From Alkalihalobacillus sp. YIM B00296 (GTDB lineage: Bacteria > Bacillota > Bacilli > Bacillales > Fictibacillaceae), in contig NZ_JAIBLJ010000001.1 in the NCBI RefSeq assembly GCF_020179385.1, positions 62,001-126,000 on the forward strand: a stretch of DNA of 64,000 nt. The letters are read 5' to 3'. The notes beneath the pieces are model-generated. The model saw only the letters and a list, made by a program, of their open reading frames with translations. It made no database searches and was not told the DNA's origin. Of the stretch, positions 1-8,915 are shown one piece after another (position 1 is the first letter of the stretch; every line of letters begins with the position of its first letter). A program made the position numbers and the translations under genes.

Positions 1-1
1 A

Positions 2-1804
2 GAAACAATTGAACAAATTCAAAAATCTAACGATATCATTGATGTTGTCGGAGAATATGTTCAACTTAAGAAGCAGGGTCGTAACTACTTCGGCCTTTGC
101 CCCTTCCATAACGAAAATACACCTTCATTCTCTGTCTCTGGAGAAAAACAGATTTTCCGGTGTTTTGGCTGTGGGAAAGGGGGAAACGTCTTTTCGTTCC
201 TTATGGAGATTGAGGGTTTCACGTTCATAGAGACAGTCAAGAACCTCGCTGACCGGGTAGGGATCGAATTGCCAGAATTAGCTTCCTTCAATCAAAACGA
301 TCAAGTCAGTAAGGAAAAAGAAATCATGAAGGAAGGACATGGATTGCTTGCGCGTCTCTATCACCATTGTTTAACAAATACCGATTACGGGCAAAAAGCA
401 AAGGAGTACTTGTATAATCGGGGGTTTACCGATGATATGATCGATCATTTCCAGATCGGTTATGCGCCGGACTCCTGGGAATTCGTAAGTGCTTTCCTGC
501 AGAAAAGGAACTATTCACTTCCTGTCATGCAAGATGCTGGGCTTGTAGCGAAGCGTGAGTTCGATGGGAAGTTCTTCGACCGGTTCAGAGATCGGATCAT
601 GTTCCCGATTTGGGATAGCCAGGGGAAAAACATTGCATTCGGAGGCAGAATCCTTGGAGATGGTGAACCGAAGTATTTGAACAGTCCTGAAACGAAGATT
701 TTCAACAAAGGGAAGATTTTATACGGTTATCATCTTGCAAGACCTGTTATGCGGAAAGAAGATAAAGTGGTCCTGTTCGAAGGTTATGTAGATGTCATTG
801 CAGCATGGAAGGCTGGTATTTCGAACTGTGTAGCCACACTCGGAACTTCGCTGACCCCGGAACAGGCAAAACTATTAACCAGGAATGTCACGTCAGTCAT
901 CATTTGTTATGATTCAGATAATGCCGGTATTACAGCAGCATTCCGTGCCATAGAACTTCTCGAACAAATGAATTGTAATGTGCGGATCGCCCAGATGCCT
1001 CAAGGCTTAGACCCTGATGACTATATCCAAAAATATGGTGGTGAACATTTTAAACAGGATGTAATAGGGGCTAGTTTGACGGTAATGGCTTTCAAGATGC
1101 AGTTCATGCGCAGAGGGAAAAATCTCCAGGATGAAGGAGAACGCATGCGCTATATCGAAGAGATACTACATGAAGTTGCAAAACTTCCTAAAGCTGTTGA
1201 AAGAGACCACTATTTGCGGCAAATTGCCGAAGAATTCAATCTCTCCTTAGACGCACTGAAACAGCAACAATATCAAGCATTTTTAAGTAATAAAAGGAAA
1301 AAGGATAATGATGGTCGAAATAGGGAGAATAACCGTAAGAAATATATCGGGCAATCCTCACGACTGTTACCTGCTTTTCATAATGCAGAAAGGATATTGT
1401 TAGCCCATATGCTGAAGGATGTGAGTCTTGCAGAGAAGGTAGAAGAACTGATGGGTGGCGCTTTCAACATTGAGGAATATAGTGCGATTGCTGCTTACTT
1501 ATATGCTTTTTACGCAGAAGGTCATACATCTGATATCAGCTTGTTTTTAGAGAGGGTGGACGATCAACGTTTGAAGCAAGTCGTCACTGAATTAGCGATG
1601 CTTACAATTAATGAGGATATATCGGATCAGGAATTATATGATTATGTCAATCAAATAAAAAAATATCCTAAATTAATTCAGATACAAGAGAAAGAGAAAG
1701 ACAAAAAACGTGCAGAACGTGAACAAAAAATGGTTGAAGCTGCACAAATCGCGATGGAAATCGTCGAACTGAAGAAGGCTTTGAAAGTCAGCAACAGAAG
1801 TTAG
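2..1804 (+). CDS. dnaG: DNA primase DnaG (5' end cut by window)
   Basis: Synthesises RNA primers for DNA replication. The reading frame is open from the first bases of the window, so only a few N-terminal residues are missing; 600 residues are visible against about 600 in the family. The CHC2 zinc finger has CPFH (visible residues 33-36) and CFGC (54-57), followed by the primase catalytic core. The TOPRIM domain shows EGYVDVIA near 260-267 and the metal-binding YDSDNAG near 303-309. The C-terminal helical part should contact DnaB-type helicase. An internal ATG at 203 gives a shorter frame but would remove the zinc finger, so it is not the start. It is followed 22 bp later by sigA, as in the classic macromolecular-synthesis operon. 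Confidence 0.97.
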   Translation, partial: ETIEQIQKSNDIIDVVGEYVQLKKQGRNYFGLCPFHNENTPSFSVSGEKQIFRCFGCGKGGNVFSFLMEIEGFTFIETVKNLADRVGIELPELASFNQNDQVSKEKEIMKEGHGLLARLYHHCLTNTDYGQKAKEYLYNRGFTDDMIDHFQIGYAPDSWEFVSAFLQKRNYSLPVMQDAGLVAKREFDGKFFDRFRDRIMFPIWDSQGKNIAFGGRILGDGEPKYLNSPETKIFNKGKILYGYHLARPVMRKEDKVVLFEGYVDVIAAWKAGISNCVATLGTSLTPEQAKLLTRNVTSVIICYDSDNAGITAAFRAIELLEQMNCNVRIAQMPQGLDPDDYIQKYGGEHFKQDVIGASLTVMAFKMQFMRRGKNLQDEGERMRYIEEILHEVAKLPKAVERDHYLRQIAEEFNLSLDALKQQQYQAFLSNKRKKDNDGRNRENNRKKYIGQSSRLLPAFHNAERILLAHMLKDVSLAEKVEELMGGAFNIEEYSAIAAYLYAFYAEGHTSDISLFLERVDDQRLKQVVTELAMLTINEDISDQELYDYVNQIKKYPKLIQIQEKEKDKKRAEREQKMVEAAQIAMEIVELKKALKVSNRS

Positions 1805-1826
1805 AAGTATGGAAGGAGGGGATCGC

Positions 1827-2951
1827 ATGGCTGAGAAACCTAATCGCCAGGAAGCGGAGGGTGAATTAACCATCGATCAAGTAAAGGAACAATTAGTTGA
1901 ACTCGGTAAGAAAAGAGGCGTCCTCACTTATAATGAAGTAACCAATAAACTTGCCCCATTTGAACAGGACTCGGAACAAATGGATGTATTCTATGAGTAT
2001 TTGGGTGATCAAGGTATTGAAATAGTGGATGAAGAGGATGGAGATGACCCAAATATTCAAGAGGTAGTGAAAAGTGGGGATGACGAGTTCGACTTGAACG
2101 ATTTAAGTGTACCTCCTGGAGTGAAAATCAACGATCCAGTCAGGATGTATTTGAAAGAAATCGGTCGAGTGGATCTATTATCTGCCGATGATGAAATCAG
2201 TCTTGCGCAAAGAATCGAACAAGGTGATGAAGAAGCAAAACGTCGATTAGCTGAAGCAAACCTCCGTCTTGTAGTCAGTATTGCAAAACGCTATGTCGGC
2301 CGAGGAATGTTATTCTTGGATTTGATCCAGGAAGGCAACATGGGTCTGATCAAAGCTGTTGAAAAGTTCGACTATCGTAAAGGGTATAAGTTCAGCACCT
2401 ATGCAACATGGTGGATTCGTCAAGCGATCACACGTGCTATTGCAGACCAGGCACGTACAATCCGTATACCGGTCCACATGGTCGAAACGATCAACAAACT
2501 GATCCGGGTGCAGCGTCAACTCTTACAAGATATCGGTCGTGAACCGACACCTGAAGAGATCGGAAAAGAAATGGAGCTTACTCCTGATAAAGTAAGAGAA
2601 ATCCTGAAGATCGCCCAGGAACCTGTCTCGCTTGAAACTCCGATTGGAGAGGAAGATGATTCCCATCTTGGGGACTTCATCGAAGACCAAGATGCACTAG
2701 CCCCTTCTGATGCAGCTGCTTACGAGTTATTGAAAGAACAGCTAGAGGACGTATTAGATACTTTGACCGATCGTGAAGAAAATGTCCTGCGACTCCGCTT
2801 CGGACTAGATGATGGACGTACGAGAACACTTGAAGAGGTAGGAAAGGTATTCGGTGTTACACGTGAACGTATCCGACAAATTGAAGCGAAAGCATTGCGT
2901 AAGCTTCGCCACCCTAGCAGAAGTAAACGTTTGAAAGACTTTTTAGAATAG
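1827..2951 (+). CDS. sigA: RNA polymerase primary sigma factor SigA (RpoD)
   Basis: Housekeeping sigma factor directing RNA polymerase to -10/-35 promoters; 374 residues, close to the 371 of B. subtilis SigA. Visible parts are the N-terminal region 1.1 (acidic), region 2 with the aromatic melting segment around [15 protein letters not shown], and region 4.2 with the helix-turn-helix near [19 protein letters not shown] chose ATG 1827 because the strong Shine-Dalgarno GGAAGGAGGGG (1811-1821) lies just before it; an in-frame ATG at 1809 would overlap that site. It shares an operon with dnaG and ends at a strong terminator. Confidence 0.97.
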   Translation: MAEKPNRQEAEGELTIDQVKEQLVELGKKRGVLTYNEVTNKLAPFEQDSEQMDVFYEYLGDQGIEIVDEEDGDDPNIQEVVKSGDDEFDLNDLSVPPGVKINDPVRMYLKEIGRVDLLSADDEISLAQRIEQGDEEAKRRLAEANLRLVVSIAKRYVGRGMLFLDLIQEGNMGLIKAVEKFDYRKGYKFSTYATWWIRQAITRAIADQARTIRIPVHMVETINKLIRVQRQLLQDIGREPTPEEIGKEMELTPDKVREILKIAQEPVSLETPIGEEDDSHLGDFIEDQDALAPSDAAAYELLKEQLEDVLDTLTDREENVLRLRFGLDDGRTRTLEEVGKVFGVTRERIRQIEAKALRKLRHPSRSKRLKDFLE

Positions 2952-2963
2952 TTTGCGGTTGAA

Positions 2964-3000
2964 AACGAATCGTCTCTGAAAACGAGATGGTTCGTTTTTT
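2964..3000 (+). terminator. Rho-independent terminator after sigA
   Basis: A 13-bp stem, AACGAATCGTCTC (2964-2976) with GAGATGGTTCGTT (2984-2996), including two G-U pairs, is followed by a T run. Confidence 0.9.
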
Positions 3001-3190
3001 GTATTCGACGCAAAATCTGGATCGTTCTCCTGATATATTAAACTTCCCCATTCAGATTTACCATCTATTAGAAAATATCACTCATCTTTGTCCTTTATTT
3101 TACTTATTTTCATCTCCATTTGCAAACTTTGTTCGGAAATTTTTGGTATTCATTTTTCTACTCTATGTATTTTCGGACTTTTTTTAACTG

Positions 3191-3220
3191 TTGAAAAATT
3201 GTTGTATTTATACGTATAAT
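3191..3220 (+). promoter_or_regulatory. SigA-type promoter of the acyl-CoA dehydrogenase/ligase pair
   Basis: TTGAAA (3191-3196), an 18-bp spacer and a perfect TATAAT (3215-3220), 52 bp before the start codon. The rest of the 320-bp gap between sigA and this gene is AT-rich and holds only the sigA terminator and the cre-like site. Confidence 0.7.
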
Positions 3221-3223
3221 TGA

Positions 3224-3237
3224 TGTAAGCGTATACA
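3224..3237 (+). promoter_or_regulatory. cre-like operator (CcpA) overlapping the transcription start
   Basis: TGTAAGCGTATACA matches the CcpA consensus TGWAANCGNTNWCA at all fixed positions but one. It sits immediately downstream of the -10 box, the usual position for carbon catabolite repression. Confidence 0.65.
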
Positions 3238-3271
3238 AATAGATACAAAAGAACAGTCAGGAGTGGAGTAA

Positions 3272-4411
3272 ATGAACTTCGATTTAACAGATGAACAGAA
3301 AATGATTTACAAAATGATCAGGGAATTTGCTGAAGGGGAAGTAGCACCAGGAGCAGAACAACGGGATAAAGAGAAGAGTTTTCCAGTTGAAATCTTCAAA
3401 AAGCTTGGGGATCTCGGCATGATGGGTCTTCCATTTCCAGAAGAATACGGGGGAGGGGGAGCTGACACCGTTAGCTTCGCTATCGTTGTAGAGGAATTGA
3501 GCAGGGCATGCGGCTCTGCCGGAATCACATACTCCGCTCATATTTCATTAGGTGGAGCCCCCATCAACATGTTTGGAACTGAAGAGCAAAAACAAAAATA
3601 TCTAACACCGATCTGTACTGGGGAGTCCCTGGGTGCTTTTGGTCTCACTGAACCGAACGCTGGCTCAGATGCGGGTGGAACCGAAACAACCGCGGAACGT
3701 CAGGACGGCGAGTGGGTCATCAACGGCAGTAAATGCTTCATTACAAATGCAAGCTATGCAAAAAACCTGGCTCTGACTGCAGTGACGGATCGTAAGAATG
3801 GAGAAAAGGAAATTACTGCATTCATCACAAGTACGGAGGCACCTGGATTCAAAGTTATCGATAATTATGAGAAATTAGGCTTGAACTCATCAAATACTAC
3901 AGAATTGATCATGGAAGATGTCCGTGTACCTGAAGAAAACATGCTTGGAAAAAGAGGGAACGGATTCAGGCAATTCCTTATGACGCTTGATGGCGGAAGA
4001 ATCGGCATCGGTGCCATGGGGGTCGGGATTGCCCAAGCTGCGTACGAAAAAGCATTGTCTTATGCGCAAGAAAGAAAACAATTTGGAAAGACGCTATCAA
4101 AATTCCAGGCAACCCAATTCAAGCTTGCGGATATGGCGATGAAGATTGAACTCGCTAGAACTATGGTTTATAAAGCTGCATGGTTGAAAGATCAAGGGCG
4201 CAAGTTCGAAAAAGAAGCCTCAATGGCAAAACTCTATGCCTCAGAAATCTGTATGGAAGTGTGCACTCAAGCGATCCAGATCCATGGTGGTTATGGTTAT
4301 ATGAAAGATTATCATGTTGAGCGATATTATCGCGATGGAAGGCTTCTTGAAATCGGAGAAGGCACATCTGAAGTTCAACGAATGGTCATTGCCCGGGAGC
4401 TGGGCTGTTAA
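3272..4411 (+). CDS. Short-chain acyl-CoA dehydrogenase
   Basis: FAD-dependent alpha,beta-dehydrogenation of acyl-CoA thioesters in fatty-acid or branched-chain amino-acid breakdown. At 379 residues it has the full length of the MmgC/AcdA/YngJ family. It shows the FAD/substrate-loop motif FGLTEPNAGSDAGG, the C-terminal IHGGYGYMKDYHVERYYRD signature, and the catalytic glutamate in the EGTSEVQ segment (E363). SD AGGAG precedes the ATG. The gene pairs with the acyl-CoA ligase 94 bp downstream, resembling yngJ-yngI of B. subtilis. It is inserted between sigA and cccA, which are neighbours in B. subtilis. A cre-like site suggests repression by preferred sugars. The exact substrate (short straight or branched chain) cannot be told. 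Confidence 0.9.
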   Translation: MNFDLTDEQKMIYKMIREFAEGEVAPGAEQRDKEKSFPVEIFKKLGDLGMMGLPFPEEYGGGGADTVSFAIVVEELSRACGSAGITYSAHISLGGAPINMFGTEEQKQKYLTPICTGESLGAFGLTEPNAGSDAGGTETTAERQDGEWVINGSKCFITNASYAKNLALTAVTDRKNGEKEITAFITSTEAPGFKVIDNYEKLGLNSSNTTELIMEDVRVPEENMLGKRGNGFRQFLMTLDGGRIGIGAMGVGIAQAAYEKALSYAQERKQFGKTLSKFQATQFKLADMAMKIELARTMVYKAAWLKDQGRKFEKEASMAKLYASEICMEVCTQAIQIHGGYGYMKDYHVERYYRDGRLLEIGEGTSEVQRMVIARELGC

Positions 4412-4505
4412 CAGCTTTAAAAGAATAAGGGGAATTCTTAGATTATAGAGTCTTCCTCTCTTTTGATTTTTTGAAGTCAGATTCACAAAACGCGGAGGTG
4501 CTGGG

Positions 4506-6146
4506 ATGTATTTGAACCAAACGATTGGTCAATTATTGAAGGAAAAAGCACTGCGATTACCAGGTCATGAGGCGGTTGTCTATAGTAAAGAGGATATAAG
4601 ATATACATATGAAGGATTCTATGAGTTGACTGGCCAAGTTGCAAAAGCCCTCATGGCTCTAGGTGTGGAAAAAGGGGAGCATATCGCAGCCTGGTCGACG
4701 AACAGATTTGAGTGGTTATTATTGCAATTCGGATCCGCACGGATGGGAGCCGTGCTTGTAACAGTCAATACCAACTATCAGAAAAACGAATTGGAATATC
4801 TCTTAAAGCAATCTGATACGACGACCCTGTTCATGATGGACAAATTCCGAGATACTTCATATGTCGAAATCGTCCAATCCATTGTGGGGGCAACCGGAAA
4901 TAACGGTAAGGTTAACTCGAACAGTCTTCCAAAGCTCAAGCAGCTTGTTTTTATGGAGGAAAAAGCCGAAACTGGGTTGCTCTCATGGGACATTTTCATG
5001 AAGATGGGAGAATCGATCAGCGATGAAGAATTAGCTGAGCGTGAGAACATACTTGACCCGCATGATGTGATCAATATGCAGTATACGAGCGGGACGACGG
5101 GCTTTCCGAAAGGGGTTATGCTAACACACCATAATATCGTCAACAATGGCTATCAGGTGGCAAACGCGATGAACCTTTCTGAAAAAGACCGTCTATGTAT
5201 CCCGGTCCCATTCTTCCATTGTTTCGGCTGTGTACTTGGCGTACTTGCTTGTGTATCAGTCGGAGCGACGATGGTTCCGATTGTCCAATTTGATCCTGAG
5301 CTTGTCTTAAAGACAGTTGAAAAGGAAAAATGTACAGGTCTACATGGCGTGCCAACCATGTTCATATCAGAATTGAATCTGGACCGTTTTGATGATTATG
5401 ATCTATCTACTTTACGTACTGGTATCATGGCCGGATCCCCCTGTCCAATCGAGGTCATGAAGAAAGTAATGAAACTGATGGGGATGGATGAAATCACGAT
5501 TGCGTATGGCCAGACTGAATCTTCACCAGTGATCACACAAACCCGGACAGATGACCCTATTGAAAGACGAGTGGAAACGGTCGGGAAGAAACACCCGATC
5601 GTAGAGGTTAAGATTGTCGACCCGGCGACAGGGGAGGGAGTACCTGTAGGGGAGCAAGGAGAGCTATGCACAAGAGGTTATCTTGTCATGAAGGGGTATT
5701 ATAATATGCCTGAGGCGACAGCGAAGGCAATCGATTCAGAGGGCTGGCTCCATACTGGGGACTTAGCGACGATTGATGAGGAAGGTTATGTAAAAATCAC
5801 CGGCAGATTGAAAGATATGATCATCCGCGGGGGAGAAAACATTTATCCAAGGGAAATAGAGGAATTTCTATATACCAATCCTTCAATAGTCGATGTCCAG
5901 GTGATTGGGGTCCCAGACGAAAAATATGGAGAAAAGGTAGCGGCGTGTGTACAAATAAAAGAAGGGGAATCTGTAACGAAAGAAGAGATCCGCTCTTATT
6001 GTGAAGGGAAAATCGCTCGGTATAAAATCCCTGAATTCATCTTTTTCGTTGATGAATATCCTATGACTGCATCAGGTAAAATACAAAAATATAAACTCCG
6101 GAAACTTGCAGAAGAATTAAAGGGGAAATCAATGAAAACCATTTGA
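4506..6146 (+). CDS. AMP-binding acyl-CoA synthetase (YngI-like)
   Basis: Activates a fatty or related carboxylic acid to its CoA thioester through an acyl-adenylate. It has 546 residues. The AMP-binding P-loop is YTSGTTGFPKGVM; further signatures are GWLHTGDLATIDEEGYV and GRLKDMIIRGGENIYP. The C-terminal TASGKIQKYKLR carries the catalytic lysine. Length and neighbourhood agree with YngI (549 residues), which in B. subtilis sits next to acyl-CoA dehydrogenase YngJ. SD GGAGGTG lies before ATG 4506. It is probably co-transcribed with the dehydrogenase, supplying its CoA-ester substrate. Confidence 0.88.
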   Translation: MYLNQTIGQLLKEKALRLPGHEAVVYSKEDIRYTYEGFYELTGQVAKALMALGVEKGEHIAAWSTNRFEWLLLQFGSARMGAVLVTVNTNYQKNELEYLLKQSDTTTLFMMDKFRDTSYVEIVQSIVGATGNNGKVNSNSLPKLKQLVFMEEKAETGLLSWDIFMKMGESISDEELAERENILDPHDVINMQYTSGTTGFPKGVMLTHHNIVNNGYQVANAMNLSEKDRLCIPVPFFHCFGCVLGVLACVSVGATMVPIVQFDPELVLKTVEKEKCTGLHGVPTMFISELNLDRFDDYDLSTLRTGIMAGSPCPIEVMKKVMKLMGMDEITIAYGQTESSPVITQTRTDDPIERRVETVGKKHPIVEVKIVDPATGEGVPVGEQGELCTRGYLVMKGYYNMPEATAKAIDSEGWLHTGDLATIDEEGYVKITGRLKDMIIRGGENIYPREIEEFLYTNPSIVDVQVIGVPDEKYGEKVAACVQIKEGESVTKEEIRSYCEGKIARYKIPEFIFFVDEYPMTASGKIQKYKLRKLAEELKGKSMKTI

Positions 6147-6248
6147 GGTTAATGGATCCAGCGGTAACGGCGGGGGAAACGTGTCCAATTCATGACAAAT
6201 GTCTCGTCTCTCTAGTTAAGGCTTTCCTTCCTATTGATTTTCAAGTAA

Positions 6249-6273
6249 AATAGTAAATGGCTTGTTTACTATT
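6249..6273. promoter_or_regulatory. Perfect 9-bp inverted repeat upstream of cccA
   Basis: AATAGTAAA (6249-6257) and TTTACTATT (6265-6273) are separated by 7 bp and lie 57 bp before the cccA start, in the expected promoter region. The size and spacing suit an operator for a dimeric repressor, but the regulator is unknown. There is no T run, so it is not a terminator. Confidence 0.5.
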
Positions 6274-6329
6274 ACATAGGTAGGAAACACTAACAACAGA
6301 ATCAACCTGCATCACAAGGAGGACAAGAG

Positions 6330-6701
6330 ATGAAAAGAAATCCATTGATTCCATTCGCCATTACTGCTGTATTCGGCATTGCAATTATGATTGTTTTATC
6401 TGCTGTAGGTGTGAATGAAGCGAAACAAGAAGCAGCGGGCGGTGGAGAAGAAGTAAAACCACAGGAAATTGTACAACAAACCTGTACATCCTGCCATGGT
6501 CAAAACCTTGAAGGTGGTATGGGGCCTAATCTTACAGATGTCGGTTCTAAGTATAAACCGGAAGAGATCGCTGAAATCATACAAAATGGTAAAGGTCAAA
6601 TGCCAGCTCAGTCATTAAGTGCTGAAGAAGCGCAAGCAGTCGCTGAATTCCTGGTTAATGGCGGTGAAGAAGGCGGCGGCGAAAAAGGCGGAGAAGAATA
6701 A
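6330..6701 (+). CDS. cccA: Membrane-anchored cytochrome c-550
   Basis: Small c-type cytochrome carrying electrons on the outer face of the cytoplasmic membrane. Its 123 residues begin with a basic start and one hydrophobic anchor (residues about 7-27). A Glu/Gly-rich linker follows, then the haem-attachment motif CTSCH (C52, C55, H56) and a likely axial methionine at M91 in GKGQMPAQ. The C-terminus is a Gly/Glu repeat tail. B. subtilis CccA has 120 residues and also lies next to sigA and trmK. SD AGGAGGA precedes the ATG. Haem would be attached outside the cell by the Ccs system, which is not in this window. Confidence 0.93.
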   Translation: MKRNPLIPFAITAVFGIAIMIVLSAVGVNEAKQEAAGGGEEVKPQEIVQQTCTSCHGQNLEGGMGPNLTDVGSKYKPEEIAEIIQNGKGQMPAQSLSAEEAQAVAEFLVNGGEEGGGEKGGEE

Positions 6702-6718
6702 GATAACAAGACTTCAGT

Positions 6719-6797
6719 AAAGGCTGACTCAATTTAAATGTCTGTCACCTCCAAGGATTTGGAACACAAACATTTAAGGGTCATGCCTTTTTTGTGT
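6719..6797 (+). terminator. Long nested terminator after cccA
   Basis: AAAGGC-TGAC and TTAAATGT on the left arm pair with ACATTTAA and GGTCA-TGCCTTT on the right, ending in a T run. The loop holds a further CCAA/TTGG mini-stem. The total of nearly 80 nt is longer than a typical terminator. Confidence 0.75.
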
Positions 6798-6811
6798 CTG
6801 CTCTTTTGAAT

Positions 6812-6862
6812 TGTAAGCGTACACGAACCAAAGTTGAAGGATACTATGAAAAAAGCTATAGT
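6812..6862 (+). promoter_or_regulatory. Promoter of trmK-yqfO with an upstream cre-like sequence
   Basis: TTGAAG (6834-6839), a 17-bp spacer and TATAGT (6857-6862). TGTAAGCGTACACG (6812-6825), just upstream, resembles the cre-like site at 3224 but departs from consensus at two positions. Confidence 0.55.
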
Positions 6863-6904
6863 AGGACTGTATTTCAGTATGCATAGTAGAATAGGTGAAA
6901 ATAG

Positions 6905-7597
6905 ATGATATCCATATCCAACCGTTTAGAAAAAGTGACAACATACATACCAAAGGGCTCTACCATTGCTGATATCGGCTCTGATCACGCTTTTCTTCCT
7001 TGCTATTGTGTCCAGAAAGGGGTAATCGACAAGGCGATCGCTGGTGAAGTGAACCAAGGACCTTACCAATCAGCCTATAACCAAGTCAAAGCATTAGGGT
7101 TAAATGATCAGATTGAAGTAAGACTGGGGGATGGGCTTGAAGTCATATCCGCTCACGAGGTATCCGTAGTGGTGATTGCTGGGATGGGCGGACAATTGAT
7201 CAGTAACATTTTAGAAAGAGGAAAAGATCGGTTGCCTGGTGTGGATCTACTTATTCTCCAACCCAATATGGGAGCCCGATTCATACGTGAATGGTTTGAA
7301 AAGAATAACTGGAAATTGACCGAAGAATCAATCCTTGAAGAAGATGAAAAGATTTATGAAATTCTTGTTGCCAAACGAACAAATACGCCGGTTGTTTTCA
7401 CTGAGGCCGAAAAGTTATTAGGTCCCCTATTGATGAAACAGAAAAACAGCACGTTCCAAAAGAAGTGGAAACGGGAAAGGGATAACTGGGAAAAAATTCT
7501 CGTTCAGCTTGAAAGAGCTCTGCCTACGGATGAAGTAAGTGAAAGAAAAGAGCAATTAAAGAAAAAAATCATTGCAGTTTCGGAGGCGATAAAGTGA
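6905..7597 (+). CDS. trmK: tRNA (adenine-N1)-methyltransferase TrmK
   Basis: SAM-dependent methylation of adenine 22 in tRNA. The 230 residues show a Rossmann-type SAM site (IADIGSDHAFLPCY, residues about 22-35) followed by a strand-4 motif, VIAGMGG, and the QPN motif (LILQPNMGARF) expected of the YqfN/TrmK family. The C-terminal half is a charged coiled-coil-like helical segment. Weak SD AGGTGA. Its stop overlaps the GTG start of yqfO by 4 bp, so the two are translationally coupled. Confidence 0.92.
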   Translation: MISISNRLEKVTTYIPKGSTIADIGSDHAFLPCYCVQKGVIDKAIAGEVNQGPYQSAYNQVKALGLNDQIEVRLGDGLEVISAHEVSVVVIAGMGGQLISNILERGKDRLPGVDLLILQPNMGARFIREWFEKNNWKLTEESILEEDEKIYEILVAKRTNTPVVFTEAEKLLGPLLMKQKNSTFQKKWKRERDNWEKILVQLERALPTDEVSERKEQLKKKIIAVSEAIK

Positions 7598-8718
7598 GTA
7601 AAAAACACGCACATGCGCAAGAGATCATCCAACAGATGGAACAACTCGCGCCTAAATGGCTGGCGATGGAAGGAGATCCGATAGGGCTTCAAGTAGGTTC
7701 CTTGAAAAAGCGGGTTAAAAAAGTCATGGTTACACTCGATGTCATAGAACCTGTCATTGATGAAGCGATCCGGGAGGATGTCGATCTGATCATCTCACAT
7801 CACCCTCTCATTTATATGCCCTTGAGGAAAATTGATCCTGATACTTCACACGGCCGTACGATTCAAAAGCTTTTAAAGCATGATATCACGTTGTATGCAG
7901 CTCACACCAACCTTGATGTTGCCGAAGGTGGGGTGAATGATCTGCTTGCAGATGTAATTGGTATTGGAGATACAGAAGTCCTTGTTGAGACCACAGAAGA
8001 TCAATTGAAGAAACTGATCGTATTCGTTCCTGAAACGCATGCTGAAGTTGTCCGTGATGCCCTTGGCAATGCTGGAGCAGGTTTCATCGGGAACTACAGC
8101 CATTGTACCTTCAATACACCTGGAACCGGAACATTCATACCTCATGAAGGAACTAACCCTCATATCGGGGAACAAGGAAAAATGGAATTTGTCGATGAAA
8201 CCAAAGTTGAGACAATTTACCCGGCAAGTATTGAGAAAGAGGTCCTTGCCGCATTGCGAGAATCACATCCGTATGAAGAAGTGGCGTATGACCTTCTTAC
8301 ACTTGAAAATCCGGGGAAACCATTGGGGGTTGGACGAATCGGGAAACCTCAAGCGGAAATGACAGTCGGAGATCTTGCCGAACAACTTAAAAAGACCTTC
8401 AAGCTAGGAGGAGTTCGAGTTGTCGGTGACCTTCAGAAGCCCGTGAATAAAATAGCGGTTTCTGGTGGTGAAGGTAATGATTTCATCAGTAGAGCGAAGT
8501 TGAAAGGCGCGGATGTATTCATTACAGGGGATATTAAATATCATTATGCTCATGATGCCTGGATGGAAGGCATGGCGATCATCGACCCTGGTCACAATAT
8601 CGAAAAAGTTATGATTGACGGGGTGGCCGACATTTTGGAAGAATGGATGAAGGAAAAGAACCTTAACACGGAAGTCTATCGATGTAAAGAACATACCGAC
8701 CCTTTCCAATTTATCTAA
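7594..8718 (+). CDS. yqfO: Nif3-like / DUF34 metal-binding protein YqfO
   Basis: Member of the Nif3/DUF34 family, proposed GTP cyclohydrolase I type 2-like or metal-chaperone proteins; the function is still debated. The 374 residues match the long YqfO form, in which a CutA-like domain (about residues 130-230) is inserted between the two halves of the Nif3 fold. Metal-site histidines are visible in SHHPLIY and AHTNLD, and in the C-terminal half in KYHYAHDAW and DPGHNIEK. The start is GTG with SD GGAGG 8 bp upstream. Coupled to trmK. Confidence 0.9.
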   Translation: MSKKHAHAQEIIQQMEQLAPKWLAMEGDPIGLQVGSLKKRVKKVMVTLDVIEPVIDEAIREDVDLIISHHPLIYMPLRKIDPDTSHGRTIQKLLKHDITLYAAHTNLDVAEGGVNDLLADVIGIGDTEVLVETTEDQLKKLIVFVPETHAEVVRDALGNAGAGFIGNYSHCTFNTPGTGTFIPHEGTNPHIGEQGKMEFVDETKVETIYPASIEKEVLAALRESHPYEEVAYDLLTLENPGKPLGVGRIGKPQAEMTVGDLAEQLKKTFKLGGVRVVGDLQKPVNKIAVSGGEGNDFISRAKLKGADVFITGDIKYHYAHDAWMEGMAIIDPGHNIEKVMIDGVADILEEWMKEKNLNTEVYRCKEHTDPFQFI

Positions 8719-8723
8719 AGGGA

Positions 8724-8755
8724 GGAAGAGCAAGATCAAAATCGTGCTCTTTCCA
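8724..8755 (+). terminator. Hairpin after yqfO
   Basis: GAAGAGCA pairs with TGCTCTTTC across a 12-nt loop. Only a short T stretch follows, so termination may be weak. Confidence 0.45.
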
Positions 8756-8797
8756 TAACAACGCGATGACCAACAAATTTTGATCTAAATTTAAGGG

Positions 8798-8850
8798 TTT
8801 ACCAATAAATTTCAGGCTTTTACCAATATTTTAGCCCGTAAACCAATATT
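8798..8850. repeat. Three direct repeats of TTTACCAATA type
   Basis: ACCAATA occurs at 8801, 8822 and 8842, each preceded by T/A-rich TTT or TAA, with a period of about 20-21 bp (two helical turns). It lies between the convergent genes yqfO and ispH. Confidence 0.5.
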
Positions 8851-8882
8851 TAGGGTAAATATACACAATTGCACTATAATGA

Positions 8883-8911
8883 AAAGGACTGCCGTTTCGG
8901 GCAGTCCTTTC
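8883..8911. terminator. Bidirectional terminator between yqfO and ispH
   Basis: AAAGGACTGCC (8883-8893) pairs perfectly with GGCAGTCCTTT (8900-8910). T-rich bases flank it on both strands, and the flanking genes converge. Confidence 0.8.
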
Positions 8912-8915
8912 AATG

